A DNA stretch of 49,824 nt from Bacteroidales bacterium (lineage in GTDB: Bacteria; Bacteroidota; Bacteroidia; Bacteroidales; FEN-979), in the NCBI GenBank assembly GCA_025355465.1, contig JANXZO010000035.1, positions 1 through 49,824 of the forward strand. Direction: 5' to 3'. Each line of letters starts with the position of its first letter. Position 1 is the stretch's first letter. Shown one piece after another: positions 29,900 to 38,980 of the stretch. A program made the translations under genes and the position numbers. The notes under the pieces were generated by a model, which was given only the letters and a program-made list of their open reading frames with translations, was not told where the DNA came from and did not search any database.

Positions 29900-31856
29900 C
29901 GAAATAGTGAAATGGCGAAACTGGTTGGTGATCGCGGTTTTCTTCCTTCTACCCTTTGCGCTTAAGGCCCAGAATGATTTCAACTTCAAGCAGGCAGGAT
30001 TGACGAACCTTCGCCAGGGCGATTATATCGGGGCGCTGGCGAACCTCAACAATGCAATACAGCGCGAACCCGGGCTTTCCGAGTTGTACTTCCTCCGGGG
30101 TTATGCAAAATACGGACTTGATGATTTCTTAGGCGCCGAGCGCGATTATACCTTATCCATCGAACTTTCACCCGTGCTGGCAGATGTATTCATCAACCGT
30201 GCCGTGGTGAGGGCGCAGCAGCAGAATTTCCGCGGGGCCATGGATGATTTCGCCAGGGCCCAGGAGCTTTCGCCCGACAACCCCGATATTTATGTAAACC
30301 GGGCACGGACCAACCTCTACCTCAAAAATTATTATGCCTGTATCGTCGATTGCCGCAAAGCCATCGACCTGAAATACCGTCACGAAGGCATCTATATCCT
30401 GAAAGGAACATCCGAGGTTGGGATCAAACGCTACGAGAACGCCATCGATGACTTTCGTATGGCCATATCCATCAACCCGGGCGACCCGAATAGCTTTATC
30501 CAACTGGGATCCACACACCTGGAGCTGAACCAGCCCGACTCCGCCATCCGTTGCTTCAGCCAGGCCATCGTGCTTGATTCGAACAATACCTACGCACTGT
30601 TCAACCGGTCGCTGGCAAGTATCAAGGTCAAGGCGCTGAGTCCGGCCCTTCTGGACCTGAATAAGGTCATCCGCCTCTCGCCCTATAACTCCTATGCCTA
30701 CTTCAACCGGGCGATCGTTTTAAATGACATGAAGGACAAGAAAGGCGCGGTGCGCGATTTCAGTGCCGTGATCAACCTGAACCCCAAAAACATCATCAGT
30801 TATTATTACCGGGGACTGCTGAAAGCCGAACTGAAAGACTACAAAGGAGCGCTGGCAGATCTCGATAAGACCATCGAGCTTTTTCCCGATTATGCCGATG
30901 CCTATTACAGCCGGTTTGAGATAAAAAACAAAACCGGCGACCGGGCAGGTGCCGCAAAAGATTATCAGCGGGCTATGGAGATCGGTGAAAAGAACCACAT
31001 CGATCCGGCTACGCTGGCTCAACAGAAAAATTACCTGGAGAGTCTGGTTAAACTGACCGGCGATTTTGAAGAGATGAACACGCTCAACAGCAAATTCCAG
31101 AATCAGTACATAGACATCCAGCTCATTCCGATGTTCAGCGTATTTCTGGGCAAACTGAATTACGACCAGATAAGCCTTTACGATACCTACCGGAAAGAGC
31201 ACTACTATACCAACATTATCACCTTCACCAACAAGCCTGAACTGCTGAGGGATTCGGTTTGCCGCCGTGAAATTGAAAACCAGACCCGGGTCATCGATTC
31301 GGTTTCCCATAAACCGGAAGCTTACTATAAGCGGGCGATCTCCTGGTCGGCCCTCCGCAATTTCAATAAATCGTTTGCCGATTATGACTCCGTTCTGCGG
31401 CTCGACTCGGCCTTTATCATGGCCTGGTTCAGCCGGGCACAAACAAGGTTCGAGCTTATCCGCCTGCTGCAGTCGCAGGATGAGGCAGGACAGGAGATTT
31501 CGATCGGGAAAGTGAGGCCAAAGATCGAAACGCCGCCAAAAACCAATGAACAGGACCAGTCGTATGAAAAGGTCCTGGCCGACCTGGATATGGCTACCCG
31601 GCTCGATCCGGGATTTCCTTATGCCTTTTTCAACAAAGGATTCGTTCACTGCACCATGGGAAACTACCCGGCCGCCATCGACGATTTCAGCCGTGCCATC
31701 GACTGCCGGGAAAAATTCGCGGAGGCCTATTTTAACCGCGGACTGCTCTATATTCTTGTTAACGATAAGTCGAAGGGATGCGAAGACCTGAGCAGGGCAG
31801 GGGAGTTGGGAATACTGGATGCCTATCGGGTAATGAAAAGGTATTGCTACAAGTGA
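29892..31856 (+). CDS. Large TPR protein at the end of the efflux operon
   Basis: A 654-aa protein with a signal-anchor (WLVIAVFFLLPFALKAQ, about residues 11-28) and at least ten TPR units in two blocks. The first (about 30-385) shows repeated patterns such as 'FLRGYAKYGLDDFLGAERDYTLSIEL', and the second (about 470-645) ends with 'AYFNRGLLYILVNDKSKGCEDLSRA'. A less regular middle part has 'FNDLISLYDTYRKEHYYTNI'-like sequence. It is predicted to be periplasmic or surface-exposed and to act as a scaffold. The start codon lies inside the permease gene (8-bp overlap), so it belongs to the operon. Its stop codon lies within the first unit of an octamer tandem repeat. Confidence 0.85.
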   Translation: MSSEIVKWRNWLVIAVFFLLPFALKAQNDFNFKQAGLTNLRQGDYIGALANLNNAIQREPGLSELYFLRGYAKYGLDDFLGAERDYTLSIELSPVLADVFINRAVVRAQQQNFRGAMDDFARAQELSPDNPDIYVNRARTNLYLKNYYACIVDCRKAIDLKYRHEGIYILKGTSEVGIKRYENAIDDFRMAISINPGDPNSFIQLGSTHLELNQPDSAIRCFSQAIVLDSNNTYALFNRSLASIKVKALSPALLDLNKVIRLSPYNSYAYFNRAIVLNDMKDKKGAVRDFSAVINLNPKNIISYYYRGLLKAELKDYKGALADLDKTIELFPDYADAYYSRFEIKNKTGDRAGAAKDYQRAMEIGEKNHIDPATLAQQKNYLESLVKLTGDFEEMNTLNSKFQNQYIDIQLIPMFSVFLGKLNYDQISLYDTYRKEHYYTNIITFTNKPELLRDSVCRREIENQTRVIDSVSHKPEAYYKRAISWSALRNFNKSFADYDSVLRLDSAFIMAWFSRAQTRFELIRLLQSQDEAGQEISIGKVRPKIETPPKTNEQDQSYEKVLADLDMATRLDPGFPYAFFNKGFVHCTMGNYPAAIDDFSRAIDCREKFAEAYFNRGLLYILVNDKSKGCEDLSRAGELGILDAYRVMKRYCYK

Positions 31857-31893
31857 AATGGTGAAATGGTGAAATGGTGAGATGGTGAAAATG
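31853..31893 (+). repeat. GTGAAATG tandem repeat
   Basis: Three perfect GTGAAATG units (31853-31876), a GTGAGATG unit (31877-31884) and a GTGAAAATG remnant (31885-31893). The stop codon of the TPR gene (TGA 31854-31856) lies in the first unit. A related degenerate octamer run (tagcgaaa, tagtgaaa, tggcgaaa) occurs at 29896-29919, at the start of the same gene. Confidence 0.8.
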
Positions 31894-31904
31894 TGGAGGA
31901 TAGT

Positions 31905-31939
31905 TTTGGGGTCAAAACCGGAATATATCGTTATTTTTG
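31905..31939 (+). promoter_or_regulatory. Promoter of the Ehr-like operon
   Basis: TATTTTTG at 31932-31939 is a perfect TAnnTTTG box, and TTTG at 31905-31908 lies 23 bp upstream. The start would be near 31946, about 27 bp before the first ATG. The promoter lies just after the octamer repeats. Confidence 0.6.
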
Positions 31940-31972
31940 CGGAGCAGATGCTCGCTCAGCAGAAGACCTGAC

Positions 31973-33967
31973 ATGACAGAATTGATTGTTTTAAGTTGGC
32001 TTTTACCACTTTTTGCCGTCGGTTTAATACCCTTTGTTCCATCAAAATATAAACCTTACACAGCGGCTGTTTTTATCCTGCTGGGTTCCCTGGTTTCGGG
32101 ATGGCTTGCCGTTTCCGCCTTGTGCGGAGATGTTACCAATACGACCTTTTATGCCGGGTCTTTCCTGGGAAACGTGGCTGTTCGCATTGATGCACTCTCT
32201 GCCTGGTTCATCCTTATCATAAATTTTACCGCCATTGCGGGAGCTTTCTATGGAACAGGTTACCTGAAAGCTTACCCGGATGATGCGGCCAAAATTTCGT
32301 GGCACTGGTCGCTCTATGTGCTTTTTCATTTTTCGATGGTTTGGGTATGCATGCTGCAGAACGGATTTGCCTTTCTCATTGCCTGGGAGGTCATGTCGCT
32401 GTCGTCGATGATGCTTGTGATATTCGATCATCACAAAATACAAACCCTCAGGGCCGGTTTAAACTACCTGGTTCAGATGCACATCAGCGTCGTTTTGCTC
32501 ACCGTTGGTTTTATCTGGGTCTACAGCCAGACAGGTTCCCTGGATTTCGCCGCCATCGGGACTTTTTTCCGGGGAAATCCCAACACGGGGTTGTTCATGT
32601 TGTTCTTTGCCGGGTTTGGATTTAAGGCAGGATTCGTGCCGCTTCACAGCTGGCTGCCCCACGCACACCCTGCCGCTCCTTCCCATATTTCGGGGGTCAT
32701 GTCGGGCGTTATTGTGAAGCTGGGGATCTACGGCATCATCCGGATGATCAGCTACCTTCACGCAGATTTTATCGTGCTGGGAGAGATCGTTATTTCACTT
32801 TCGGTGCTGACCGGCATCTATGGAATTTTAAATGCTTCGGTGCACCGCGACTTCAAAAAGATGCTCGCCTATTGCACCATCGAGAATATCGGCATTATCG
32901 GCATCGGCATCGGAGTGGGGCTGATCGGCATGGGAACAGGTTCCCCGCTGATGTATTTTCTTGGATTCGGCGGGGCCCTGCTGCATGTCCTGAACCATTC
33001 ACTGTTTAAATCGCTGCTCTTTTTCTCTGCCGGCTCGGTTTATCAGCAGACCCATACACGGGATATGGAAAAACTTGGCGGGCTGATCAAAAGTATGCCG
33101 AAAACAGCGGTCATTTTCCTGGTCGGCGCCATTGCCATCGGAGGGATCCCTCCATTCAACGGGTTCGTGTCGGAATTCCTCATCTATTGCGGACTGATCG
33201 CAGGTATGCAAACCGGCTCCATCTACCTCCTCTTATTAATGATCATGGTTTTGGCGGGACTCAGCGTGATCGGGGGCTTGTCGGTGCTTGCCTTCACAAA
33301 AACTTTTGGTACGGTATTCCTGGGCCAGCCGCGTTCCGTGCTGCCCCACCAACCCCATGAAGTGGCGCCCCTGATGCTGGTGCCGCAATATATTATCATT
33401 GCCCTCATGCTGACCATTGCCGTGGTTCCTCAGTTTTTTCTTCACCTCGTCAATGATGTACTTTCGGGGCTGAGCCCTGTCCTTGCTTTGGACCCGCAGG
33501 TTGCAACAGGCTATTCCAATACCGCCGCCGGTGTTGGAATGTTTTCGCTGTTGCTGATCGCACTCACCGGCATGGTGTGGTTTATCCGCTCCCGGGTGGT
33601 GAAAAACAGAGTGTCTGCCTTCGGAAATACCTGGGGATGCGGTTATGGAAATCCGGACAGGGTCATGCAGTACACCGGCAAATCCTTTTCTAAACCTGTC
33701 GGCAAAACATTTTATTTTCTGCTCTTCGAGAAAAAGGTGTACAAGGAGTTGAAACCGGAGGAGATCTTTCCAGGGCAGAAAAGGTATGATTCACACTATC
33801 TCGATTTTTTTGAATTCAATTTTATCGAACCTTTTACAAAATACCTGATCCGGGGAGCCGGATATTTTCGATTTATCCAAAACGGAAGAACCCAGTCTTA
33901 CGTTATGTATGGCATCTTATTCATTCTGGTCATGTTTCTGTTAACGATGTTTAATATTATCCCATGA
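31973..33967 (+). CDS. HyfB/NuoL-like antiporter subunit (first copy)
   Basis: A 664-aa polytopic membrane protein of the proton-pumping antiporter family. The start at 31973 (MTELIVLSWLL) follows the promoter by about 27 bp. Key pump residues are visible: Glu in 'AFLIAWEVMSLSSMML' (TM5 position) and Lys in 'GFGFKAGFVPLHSWLPHAHPAAPSHISGVMSGVIVKLGIYGIIRM' (TM7/TM8 region). The C-terminal part ends with a tail common to HyfB/HycC ('NTWGCGYGNPDRVMQYTGKSFSKP'). It overlaps the second copy by 4 bp. In the complex it would translocate H+ or Na+ across the inner membrane. Confidence 0.9.
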   Translation: MTELIVLSWLLPLFAVGLIPFVPSKYKPYTAAVFILLGSLVSGWLAVSALCGDVTNTTFYAGSFLGNVAVRIDALSAWFILIINFTAIAGAFYGTGYLKAYPDDAAKISWHWSLYVLFHFSMVWVCMLQNGFAFLIAWEVMSLSSMMLVIFDHHKIQTLRAGLNYLVQMHISVVLLTVGFIWVYSQTGSLDFAAIGTFFRGNPNTGLFMLFFAGFGFKAGFVPLHSWLPHAHPAAPSHISGVMSGVIVKLGIYGIIRMISYLHADFIVLGEIVISLSVLTGIYGILNASVHRDFKKMLAYCTIENIGIIGIGIGVGLIGMGTGSPLMYFLGFGGALLHVLNHSLFKSLLFFSAGSVYQQTHTRDMEKLGGLIKSMPKTAVIFLVGAIAIGGIPPFNGFVSEFLIYCGLIAGMQTGSIYLLLLMIMVLAGLSVIGGLSVLAFTKTFGTVFLGQPRSVLPHQPHEVAPLMLVPQYIIIALMLTIAVVPQFFLHLVNDVLSGLSPVLALDPQVATGYSNTAAGVGMFSLLLIALTGMVWFIRSRVVKNRVSAFGNTWGCGYGNPDRVMQYTGKSFSKPVGKTFYFLLFEKKVYKELKPEEIFPGQKRYDSHYLDFFEFNFIEPFTKYLIRGAGYFRFIQNGRTQSYVMYGILFILVMFLLTMFNIIP

Positions 33968-35991
33968 ATTGGGTGATTGCATTCATACTGACTTGCATCG
34001 CAGGGGTTGTGCTGATCCCATTCGTTCCTGTGAGGTGGAAAGGGTTTATCGTCATCCTGGCGATTTTCCTGAATTCCCTCCTTTCGGGGTACCAGGCAGC
34101 TGCAGCTCTTTTGGGGCAGATGTTCAGCTACACGATGCCGGGAAGTGTGATCACCGGGGCCATCCCCGTGCGGATCGATGCCTTGTCGGGATGGTTCATC
34201 CTGATCGTAAACTTTATTTTTCTCACCGGGGGATGGTACGGCCTCTTTTACATGAATGGCTACAAATACCAGCGTAAAAAGATATCGCTCCATGCCATCG
34301 CCTTCCTGATCCTTCACGCCTCGCTGGTGGCGCTGCTGTCGGTTCAGAACAGTCTGGTTTTTCTAATTGCCTGGGAATTTATGATGTTCTCGGCGTTCAT
34401 CTGTGTGATTTTTGAGCATGAAAAGGAGTCGACCCTCAAAGCCGGCATCAACTACCTCATCCAGTCACACATCTCTGTAGTACTGCTGGTGACCGGCTTT
34501 TTATGGGTGTCGTTCAAAACAGGCAGCTATGATTTTCTGGCGATAACAACATTCAGCAGTTCCCAGCCGGGAGCCGGAGCCATGTTTTTGTTCCTCCTTT
34601 TTTTCGTCGGGTTTGCGATCAAAGCAGGTTTCGTGCCATTTCACACCTGGCTGCCCTATGCCCATCCGGCAGCCCCGGCACATCTGTCGGGCATCATGTC
34701 GGGGGTGTTGATCAAGTGCGGAATATATGGCATACTGAGAATGCTGCTGCTCATTAAAACCGATTATACCACCATCGGGTATATCATCCTTACGGTTTCC
34801 GTTATCTCAGGACTGTATGGTGTCATGCTGGCCATTGTTCAGCACGACCTGAAGCGGTTGCTGGCCTATCACAGTGTCGAAAATATCGGCATCATTGGTC
34901 TGGGGATCGGCATCGGGTGTGTTGGTCTGGGCTCCGGCAGTTATATCGTAGCCTCCCTTGGATTTGCCGGGGCATTGCTGCACACCCTGAATCATGCATT
35001 GTTCAAATCATTGCTTTTTTATGCGGCAGGGATGGTTTACCAGGCAACACACACGCTCAACATTGAGCATCTGGGCGGACTGATAAAAAAAATGCCGCAG
35101 ACCGCGTTCTTCTTTCTGGTAGCGGCCGTGGCAATCTGCGGAATTCCTCCGTTCAATGGTTTTATCTCCGAATTTATCATCTATACCGGCTTGTACCAAT
35201 TGCTGCAGCAGGCCATGCTGGGTTCGCTCATTTTTGTCCTTTTTTTAATCCTGGGGCTGGTGCTGATCGGCGGTTTGGCCATGTTGTGCTTTACCAAGGC
35301 ATTCGGGATCGTATTTCTGGGGAATGCCCGCCGGGAGTTTCACCACGAGATTCAGGAGGGACCCCTCCTTCAGATGGTGCCGCTCGGCCTGATCACCGTT
35401 TTCATGCTGTTTATCGGGTTGTACCCGCAATGGTTTCTCACCATGCTGGAAGGGCCTGTGCGGTTGTTTACCGGAAACCCGGGAGCTGCCGTGCCGCTGT
35501 TCCCCGTTGCGTTCGCCGGCACGCTGGCCCCGTTAAGCTTCGCCACCCTGGGGTTGATATTGCTGATCCTGGCGATCTACTGGATCAGGATCCGGGTGTT
35601 GCGTAACCGCCAAGTATCCTTCGGACTGACCTGGGGATGCGGATATGTTGCACCTACGCCAAAGCTTCAATATACGGCAGGTTCCTTTGTGCGGTCGTAT
35701 GTTAAACTGAATAAACCCACGCTCACCTTCTCGAAGGATGAAAAAGAGGTGATCGGCGTGTTCCCTGCGCATAGCCACTACGAAACCAATGCCTATGATA
35801 AGTTCGAACGATGGCTGATCGACAGACCTGTTAAAGGCTTAAAAAAGTTCCTGACACGGTTTCTGTTTCTTCAGAACGGGAGCCTGCAGTCTTATATCTT
35901 ATACGGGGTACTGTTTATTCTCGGGGTGCTGATCATCCCCATGATATACGACACCCTTTTAATGTTAATTGACTTTTTAAAACGTTTATAG
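33964..35991 (+). CDS. HyfB/NuoL-like antiporter subunit (second copy)
   Basis: A 675-aa paralogue of the preceding subunit with the same order of motifs: 'IPVRIDALSGWFILIVNF', Glu in 'FLIAWEFMMFSAFICV', Lys in 'FAIKAGFVPFHTWLPYAHPAAPAHLSGIMSGVLIKCGIYGILRM', and a 'GLTWGCGYVAPTPKLQYTAGSF' tail. The two copies clearly arose by duplication, but differ along their length, so they are not a recent event. Having two antiporter subunits of this type next to each other suggests a pump with more than one ion path. It starts at the ATGA overlap with the first copy and is followed by the HyfC-like gene after 2 bp. Confidence 0.9.
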   Translation: MNWVIAFILTCIAGVVLIPFVPVRWKGFIVILAIFLNSLLSGYQAAAALLGQMFSYTMPGSVITGAIPVRIDALSGWFILIVNFIFLTGGWYGLFYMNGYKYQRKKISLHAIAFLILHASLVALLSVQNSLVFLIAWEFMMFSAFICVIFEHEKESTLKAGINYLIQSHISVVLLVTGFLWVSFKTGSYDFLAITTFSSSQPGAGAMFLFLLFFVGFAIKAGFVPFHTWLPYAHPAAPAHLSGIMSGVLIKCGIYGILRMLLLIKTDYTTIGYIILTVSVISGLYGVMLAIVQHDLKRLLAYHSVENIGIIGLGIGIGCVGLGSGSYIVASLGFAGALLHTLNHALFKSLLFYAAGMVYQATHTLNIEHLGGLIKKMPQTAFFFLVAAVAICGIPPFNGFISEFIIYTGLYQLLQQAMLGSLIFVLFLILGLVLIGGLAMLCFTKAFGIVFLGNARREFHHEIQEGPLLQMVPLGLITVFMLFIGLYPQWFLTMLEGPVRLFTGNPGAAVPLFPVAFAGTLAPLSFATLGLILLILAIYWIRIRVLRNRQVSFGLTWGCGYVAPTPKLQYTAGSFVRSYVKLNKPTLTFSKDEKEVIGVFPAHSHYETNAYDKFERWLIDRPVKGLKKFLTRFLFLQNGSLQSYILYGVLFILGVLIIPMIYDTLLMLIDFLKRL

Positions 35992-35993
35992 TC

Positions 35994-36899
35994 ATGCTCA
36001 GTTTTTTTCTCATCTTGCTGTCGGCATTCTTTTTTACCGGGGTGATCAATGTTACCAAAAGCATCTATACCGGACGCAAAGGCCCTGGTATCCTTCAGCC
36101 GGTATACGACACCATCCGGCTCTTTAAAAAGGGGTCTGTTTACAGCACGACAACAAGCTTTATTTTTCAAATCGCCCCCACCATTTATTTCTCCACTGTG
36201 GTGATGGCGATGCTGATGGTTCCCTTCGGACAATCGAAAGGGTTGATCAGTTTCAATGGTGATTTTATTTTCTTCGCCTACGTGCTGGCGCTCGGAAAAT
36301 TTTTCAGCATCATTTCGGCCATGGATACCGGCAGCAGTTTTGAAGGCATGGGTGCCAGCCGCGAGGCGCTCTATTCCATGTTTGCAGAGCCGGCATTTTT
36401 CATCCTTCTGGGGTCGATGGCGTTGCTCACCGGACAAACCTCTTTCCAGGAAATTTTTGCCACCCTGCACCTGGGTTCACCCATCAGCTATGCACTGGCC
36501 GTACTTGCTTCCTTTGTTCTTGGAATGATCATGATGATTGAGAACAGCCGGATGCCCATCGATGACCCAAAAACGCACCTTGAGCTGACCATGGTGCATG
36601 AAGTAATGATTTTGGATAACAGCGGGTTCGACCTGGGTCTGATCCAATCGGCCGGGATGCTTAAATTCTCGATCTACGGAGCGCTTATCGTGAATCTGTT
36701 CATCGGCATGTTTCCCTATGGATATACGATTCCGATGTTCTTTGCCATTCAGTTCGGCGCGGCAGTGGTTACCGGAACCATCGAATCGTTCATGGCACGA
36801 TTCAGGATGAGCCACAATGCACAGTTTATTTTTGCCCTGACATCGGTAAGTCTGCTGATATTTTTTGGCGTACTGATGTTACTCGGGAAATTCATTTAA
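35994..36899 (+). CDS. HyfC/NuoH-like membrane subunit
   Basis: A 301-aa protein with about eight membrane segments. It has the NuoH-family features: 'GRKGPGILQPVYDTIRLFKKG' after TM1 (quinone-site or junction loop), 'GSSFEGMGASREALYSMFAEP' and 'MIENSRMPIDDPKTHLELTMVHEVMILDNSG', which carries conserved acidic residues of the cytoplasmic cavity. This subunit joins the soluble arm to the antiporter subunits. All the usual conserved charges appear to be present, so the coupling machinery is probably intact. Confidence 0.9.
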   Translation: MLSFFLILLSAFFFTGVINVTKSIYTGRKGPGILQPVYDTIRLFKKGSVYSTTTSFIFQIAPTIYFSTVVMAMLMVPFGQSKGLISFNGDFIFFAYVLALGKFFSIISAMDTGSSFEGMGASREALYSMFAEPAFFILLGSMALLTGQTSFQEIFATLHLGSPISYALAVLASFVLGMIMMIENSRMPIDDPKTHLELTMVHEVMILDNSGFDLGLIQSAGMLKFSIYGALIVNLFIGMFPYGYTIPMFFAIQFGAAVVTGTIESFMARFRMSHNAQFIFALTSVSLLIFFGVLMLLGKFI

Positions 36900-36916
36900 T
36901 ATAAAAATTGCACGAC

Positions 36917-37546
36917 ATGATAAATGTATTGCTGATCACATTTCTAATCACCCTGTTTTTTGTTGCCATTGCCAACCGGCTTCTCACTTACATCAAAGTC
37001 CTTGCGTTTCAGGGTGTCTTACTTTTTGCCGTGGTATTTATTCAGCTCAACAACATAAATACCTTCAACCTGATCCTCATCCTGATGGAGACCATCTTTT
37101 TCAAATCGATCGCCGTACCGGTATTTCTGGCCTATATCATCAAACACAACAAGATTACCCGGGAAGCGGAGCCCTATCTGCCGCATTTCATCTCGCTGAT
37201 CATCGTTACCATGATCTGCGTTGCCTCCATATTGCTTGTAAACAGCATCAAGGACAACGAGCTGGATAAAATATTTTTTGTCGTTGCGTTGTCTGCCTTA
37301 TTCACCGGCCTCTATTTCATTATTTCCCGACGAAAAATTATCACCCATGTGATGGGTTACCTGATTATCGAAAACGGAATTTTCGTACTGTCGCTCGCCC
37401 TGGGCAGCCAAATGACCATGCTTGTCAACATCGGTATCATGCTCGATGTGTTTGTCAGCGTGCTGGTGCTGGGAATTTTCACCAACCGCATCGGCGACAC
37501 CTTTGAAGCGATGAGCGTCGACAATTTATCAAACCTAAAAGATTAA
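36917..37546 (+). CDS. HyfE-like membrane subunit
   Basis: A 209-aa membrane protein from the ATG at 36917; a TTG at 36908 is possible but less likely. Hydrophobic segments alternate with short loops ('LLITFLITLFFVAIANRLLTYIKVLAFQG', 'ISLIIVTMICVASILLVNSI', 'MGYLIIENGIFVLSLALG'). The last of these, with Glu in 'YLIIENGIF', is the NuoK-like signature that also marks HyfE/HycD-type subunits. It lies between the HyfC- and HyfF-like genes, the same order as in hyf operons. It probably contributes to the ion path. Confidence 0.85.
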   Translation: MINVLLITFLITLFFVAIANRLLTYIKVLAFQGVLLFAVVFIQLNNINTFNLILILMETIFFKSIAVPVFLAYIIKHNKITREAEPYLPHFISLIIVTMICVASILLVNSIKDNELDKIFFVVALSALFTGLYFIISRRKIITHVMGYLIIENGIFVLSLALGSQMTMLVNIGIMLDVFVSVLVLGIFTNRIGDTFEAMSVDNLSNLKD

Positions 37547-37551
37547 TTTCC

Positions 37552-38979
37552 ATGTTCGGATATTACCTGATCATTGTTTTACTCCTTGGAACCGGAACGC
37601 TGATAAACCGCAACGGGCCGATCCGCATTGTGCTGCTGACAATCTTTCTGCTGGTGCAGACGGCCATCGCCCTGTATGGATTTTTTCACATCAACACGGG
37701 CCAGCTCGACGGGAATTTTTATTTCGATTCGCTGGGGGTCATTTTTCTTCTGGTACTGGCCATTTTGAGCTATACCACTGTTCTTCACAGCTACATCTAC
37801 CTTCAGCACCGGAAGGACAGCAGCCGGAATCAAAGCATCTACTTTACGGCCCTGATCGTTTTGATCGGCGGGATGACCAGTGTATATCTTGCGGCTACCA
37901 TCGGTATCATGTGGGTGCTGATCGAGCTTACCACCCTGAGTGTGGCTGTTTTGATCTATCACGAGCGAACAAATCTTTCCCTCGAAGCCACCTGGAAGTA
38001 TGTCTTTATCTGCTCCATCGGCATTACTTTTGCGTTTGTGGGGATTGTATTTCTGAGCAAAGCCCTGCAGGAGGCAAAATCGGTGAACCTCTCTTTCTCC
38101 GACATTCCGAACCATCTGCAAAATGTCAACACCTTCTGGTTAAAGCTTGCCTTTATCTTCATGCTGGTGGGATTCAGCACCAAGATGGGGCTGTTTCCCA
38201 TGCACACCATCGAGGTAGATGCCAACACCGTGGCTCCGCCGCCGATCAGCGCCTTTATCTCCACCGCCTTGCTGAATGTCGGATTTATCGCCATTTTCCG
38301 CACGTACACATTGATGGCCCACACCTCCATCCTCCCCTGGATGAACCACATCCTGCTCTGGAGCGGTTTCCTGTCGCTGTTTGTATCGACAGTCTATATT
38401 CTGAAAGTAAACCATCTGAAACGAATGTTTGCCTATTCCGGACTTGAACACATGGGACTGGTTGCCATTGGCCTTGCTTCGGGAGGGATCGGTTATTTCG
38501 CTGCCATGCTGCACATGGTCCTGCATTCTTTTATCAAGGCGAGTGTTTTTTACCAGATCGACCAGGTTTACCGGGTCTTCGGCACCTTTATCATCAGCAA
38601 AACGGGAAACTATTTCAACAAAAACCTCGCCGGGGCGATGGTCATGCTGCTGCTGTTCGTCAGCGTAACAGCAATACCCCCTTCAGGCATGTTTGTGAGC
38701 GAATTCCTGATCTTCCGTTCGCTGTTCGAAGCCCACAACATCCTGTTATTTATTGTTGTCCTGCTGCTGCTCACGCTGATCATGTGGGCGGTGGGAAAAA
38801 ATATCTTTTCGATGTTGTTCCTGCCGCAGCATGAACAAACCGGCAAATTTGTTAAAATAAGTCCATGGGAGTCTTCCACACAATTTGTTCTTCTCACCCT
38901 GGCAATCTACCTGGGAATCAACCCGCCGCCCTTTTTTCTGCAGTTAATCAACGAGGCTATTCTTGCATTACCCAAGTGA
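37552..38979 (+). CDS. HyfF/NuoN-like antiporter subunit
   Basis: A 475-aa antiporter-like membrane protein. Glu in 'GIMWVLIELTTLSVAVLIYHER' and Lys in 'GFSTKMGLFPMHTIEVDANTVAPPPISAFISTALLNVGF' match the pump residues of the family, and 'LKRMFAYSGLEHMGLVAIGL' is the HyfF-type version of the broken-helix motif. The DNA downstream encodes the HyfG-like subunit after 1 bp. It is the third antiporter-like subunit of the operon. Confidence 0.9.
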   Translation: MFGYYLIIVLLLGTGTLINRNGPIRIVLLTIFLLVQTAIALYGFFHINTGQLDGNFYFDSLGVIFLLVLAILSYTTVLHSYIYLQHRKDSSRNQSIYFTALIVLIGGMTSVYLAATIGIMWVLIELTTLSVAVLIYHERTNLSLEATWKYVFICSIGITFAFVGIVFLSKALQEAKSVNLSFSDIPNHLQNVNTFWLKLAFIFMLVGFSTKMGLFPMHTIEVDANTVAPPPISAFISTALLNVGFIAIFRTYTLMAHTSILPWMNHILLWSGFLSLFVSTVYILKVNHLKRMFAYSGLEHMGLVAIGLASGGIGYFAAMLHMVLHSFIKASVFYQIDQVYRVFGTFIISKTGNYFNKNLAGAMVMLLLFVSVTAIPPSGMFVSEFLIFRSLFEAHNILLFIVVLLLLTLIMWAVGKNIFSMLFLPQHEQTGKFVKISPWESSTQFVLLTLAIYLGINPPPFFLQLINEAILALPK

Positions 38980-38980
38980 T

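Noticed and set aside
30720-31649. Minus-strand frame of 309 codons inside the TPR gene
   Set aside because: A shadow of the TPR gene; it shows no domain and no promoter.
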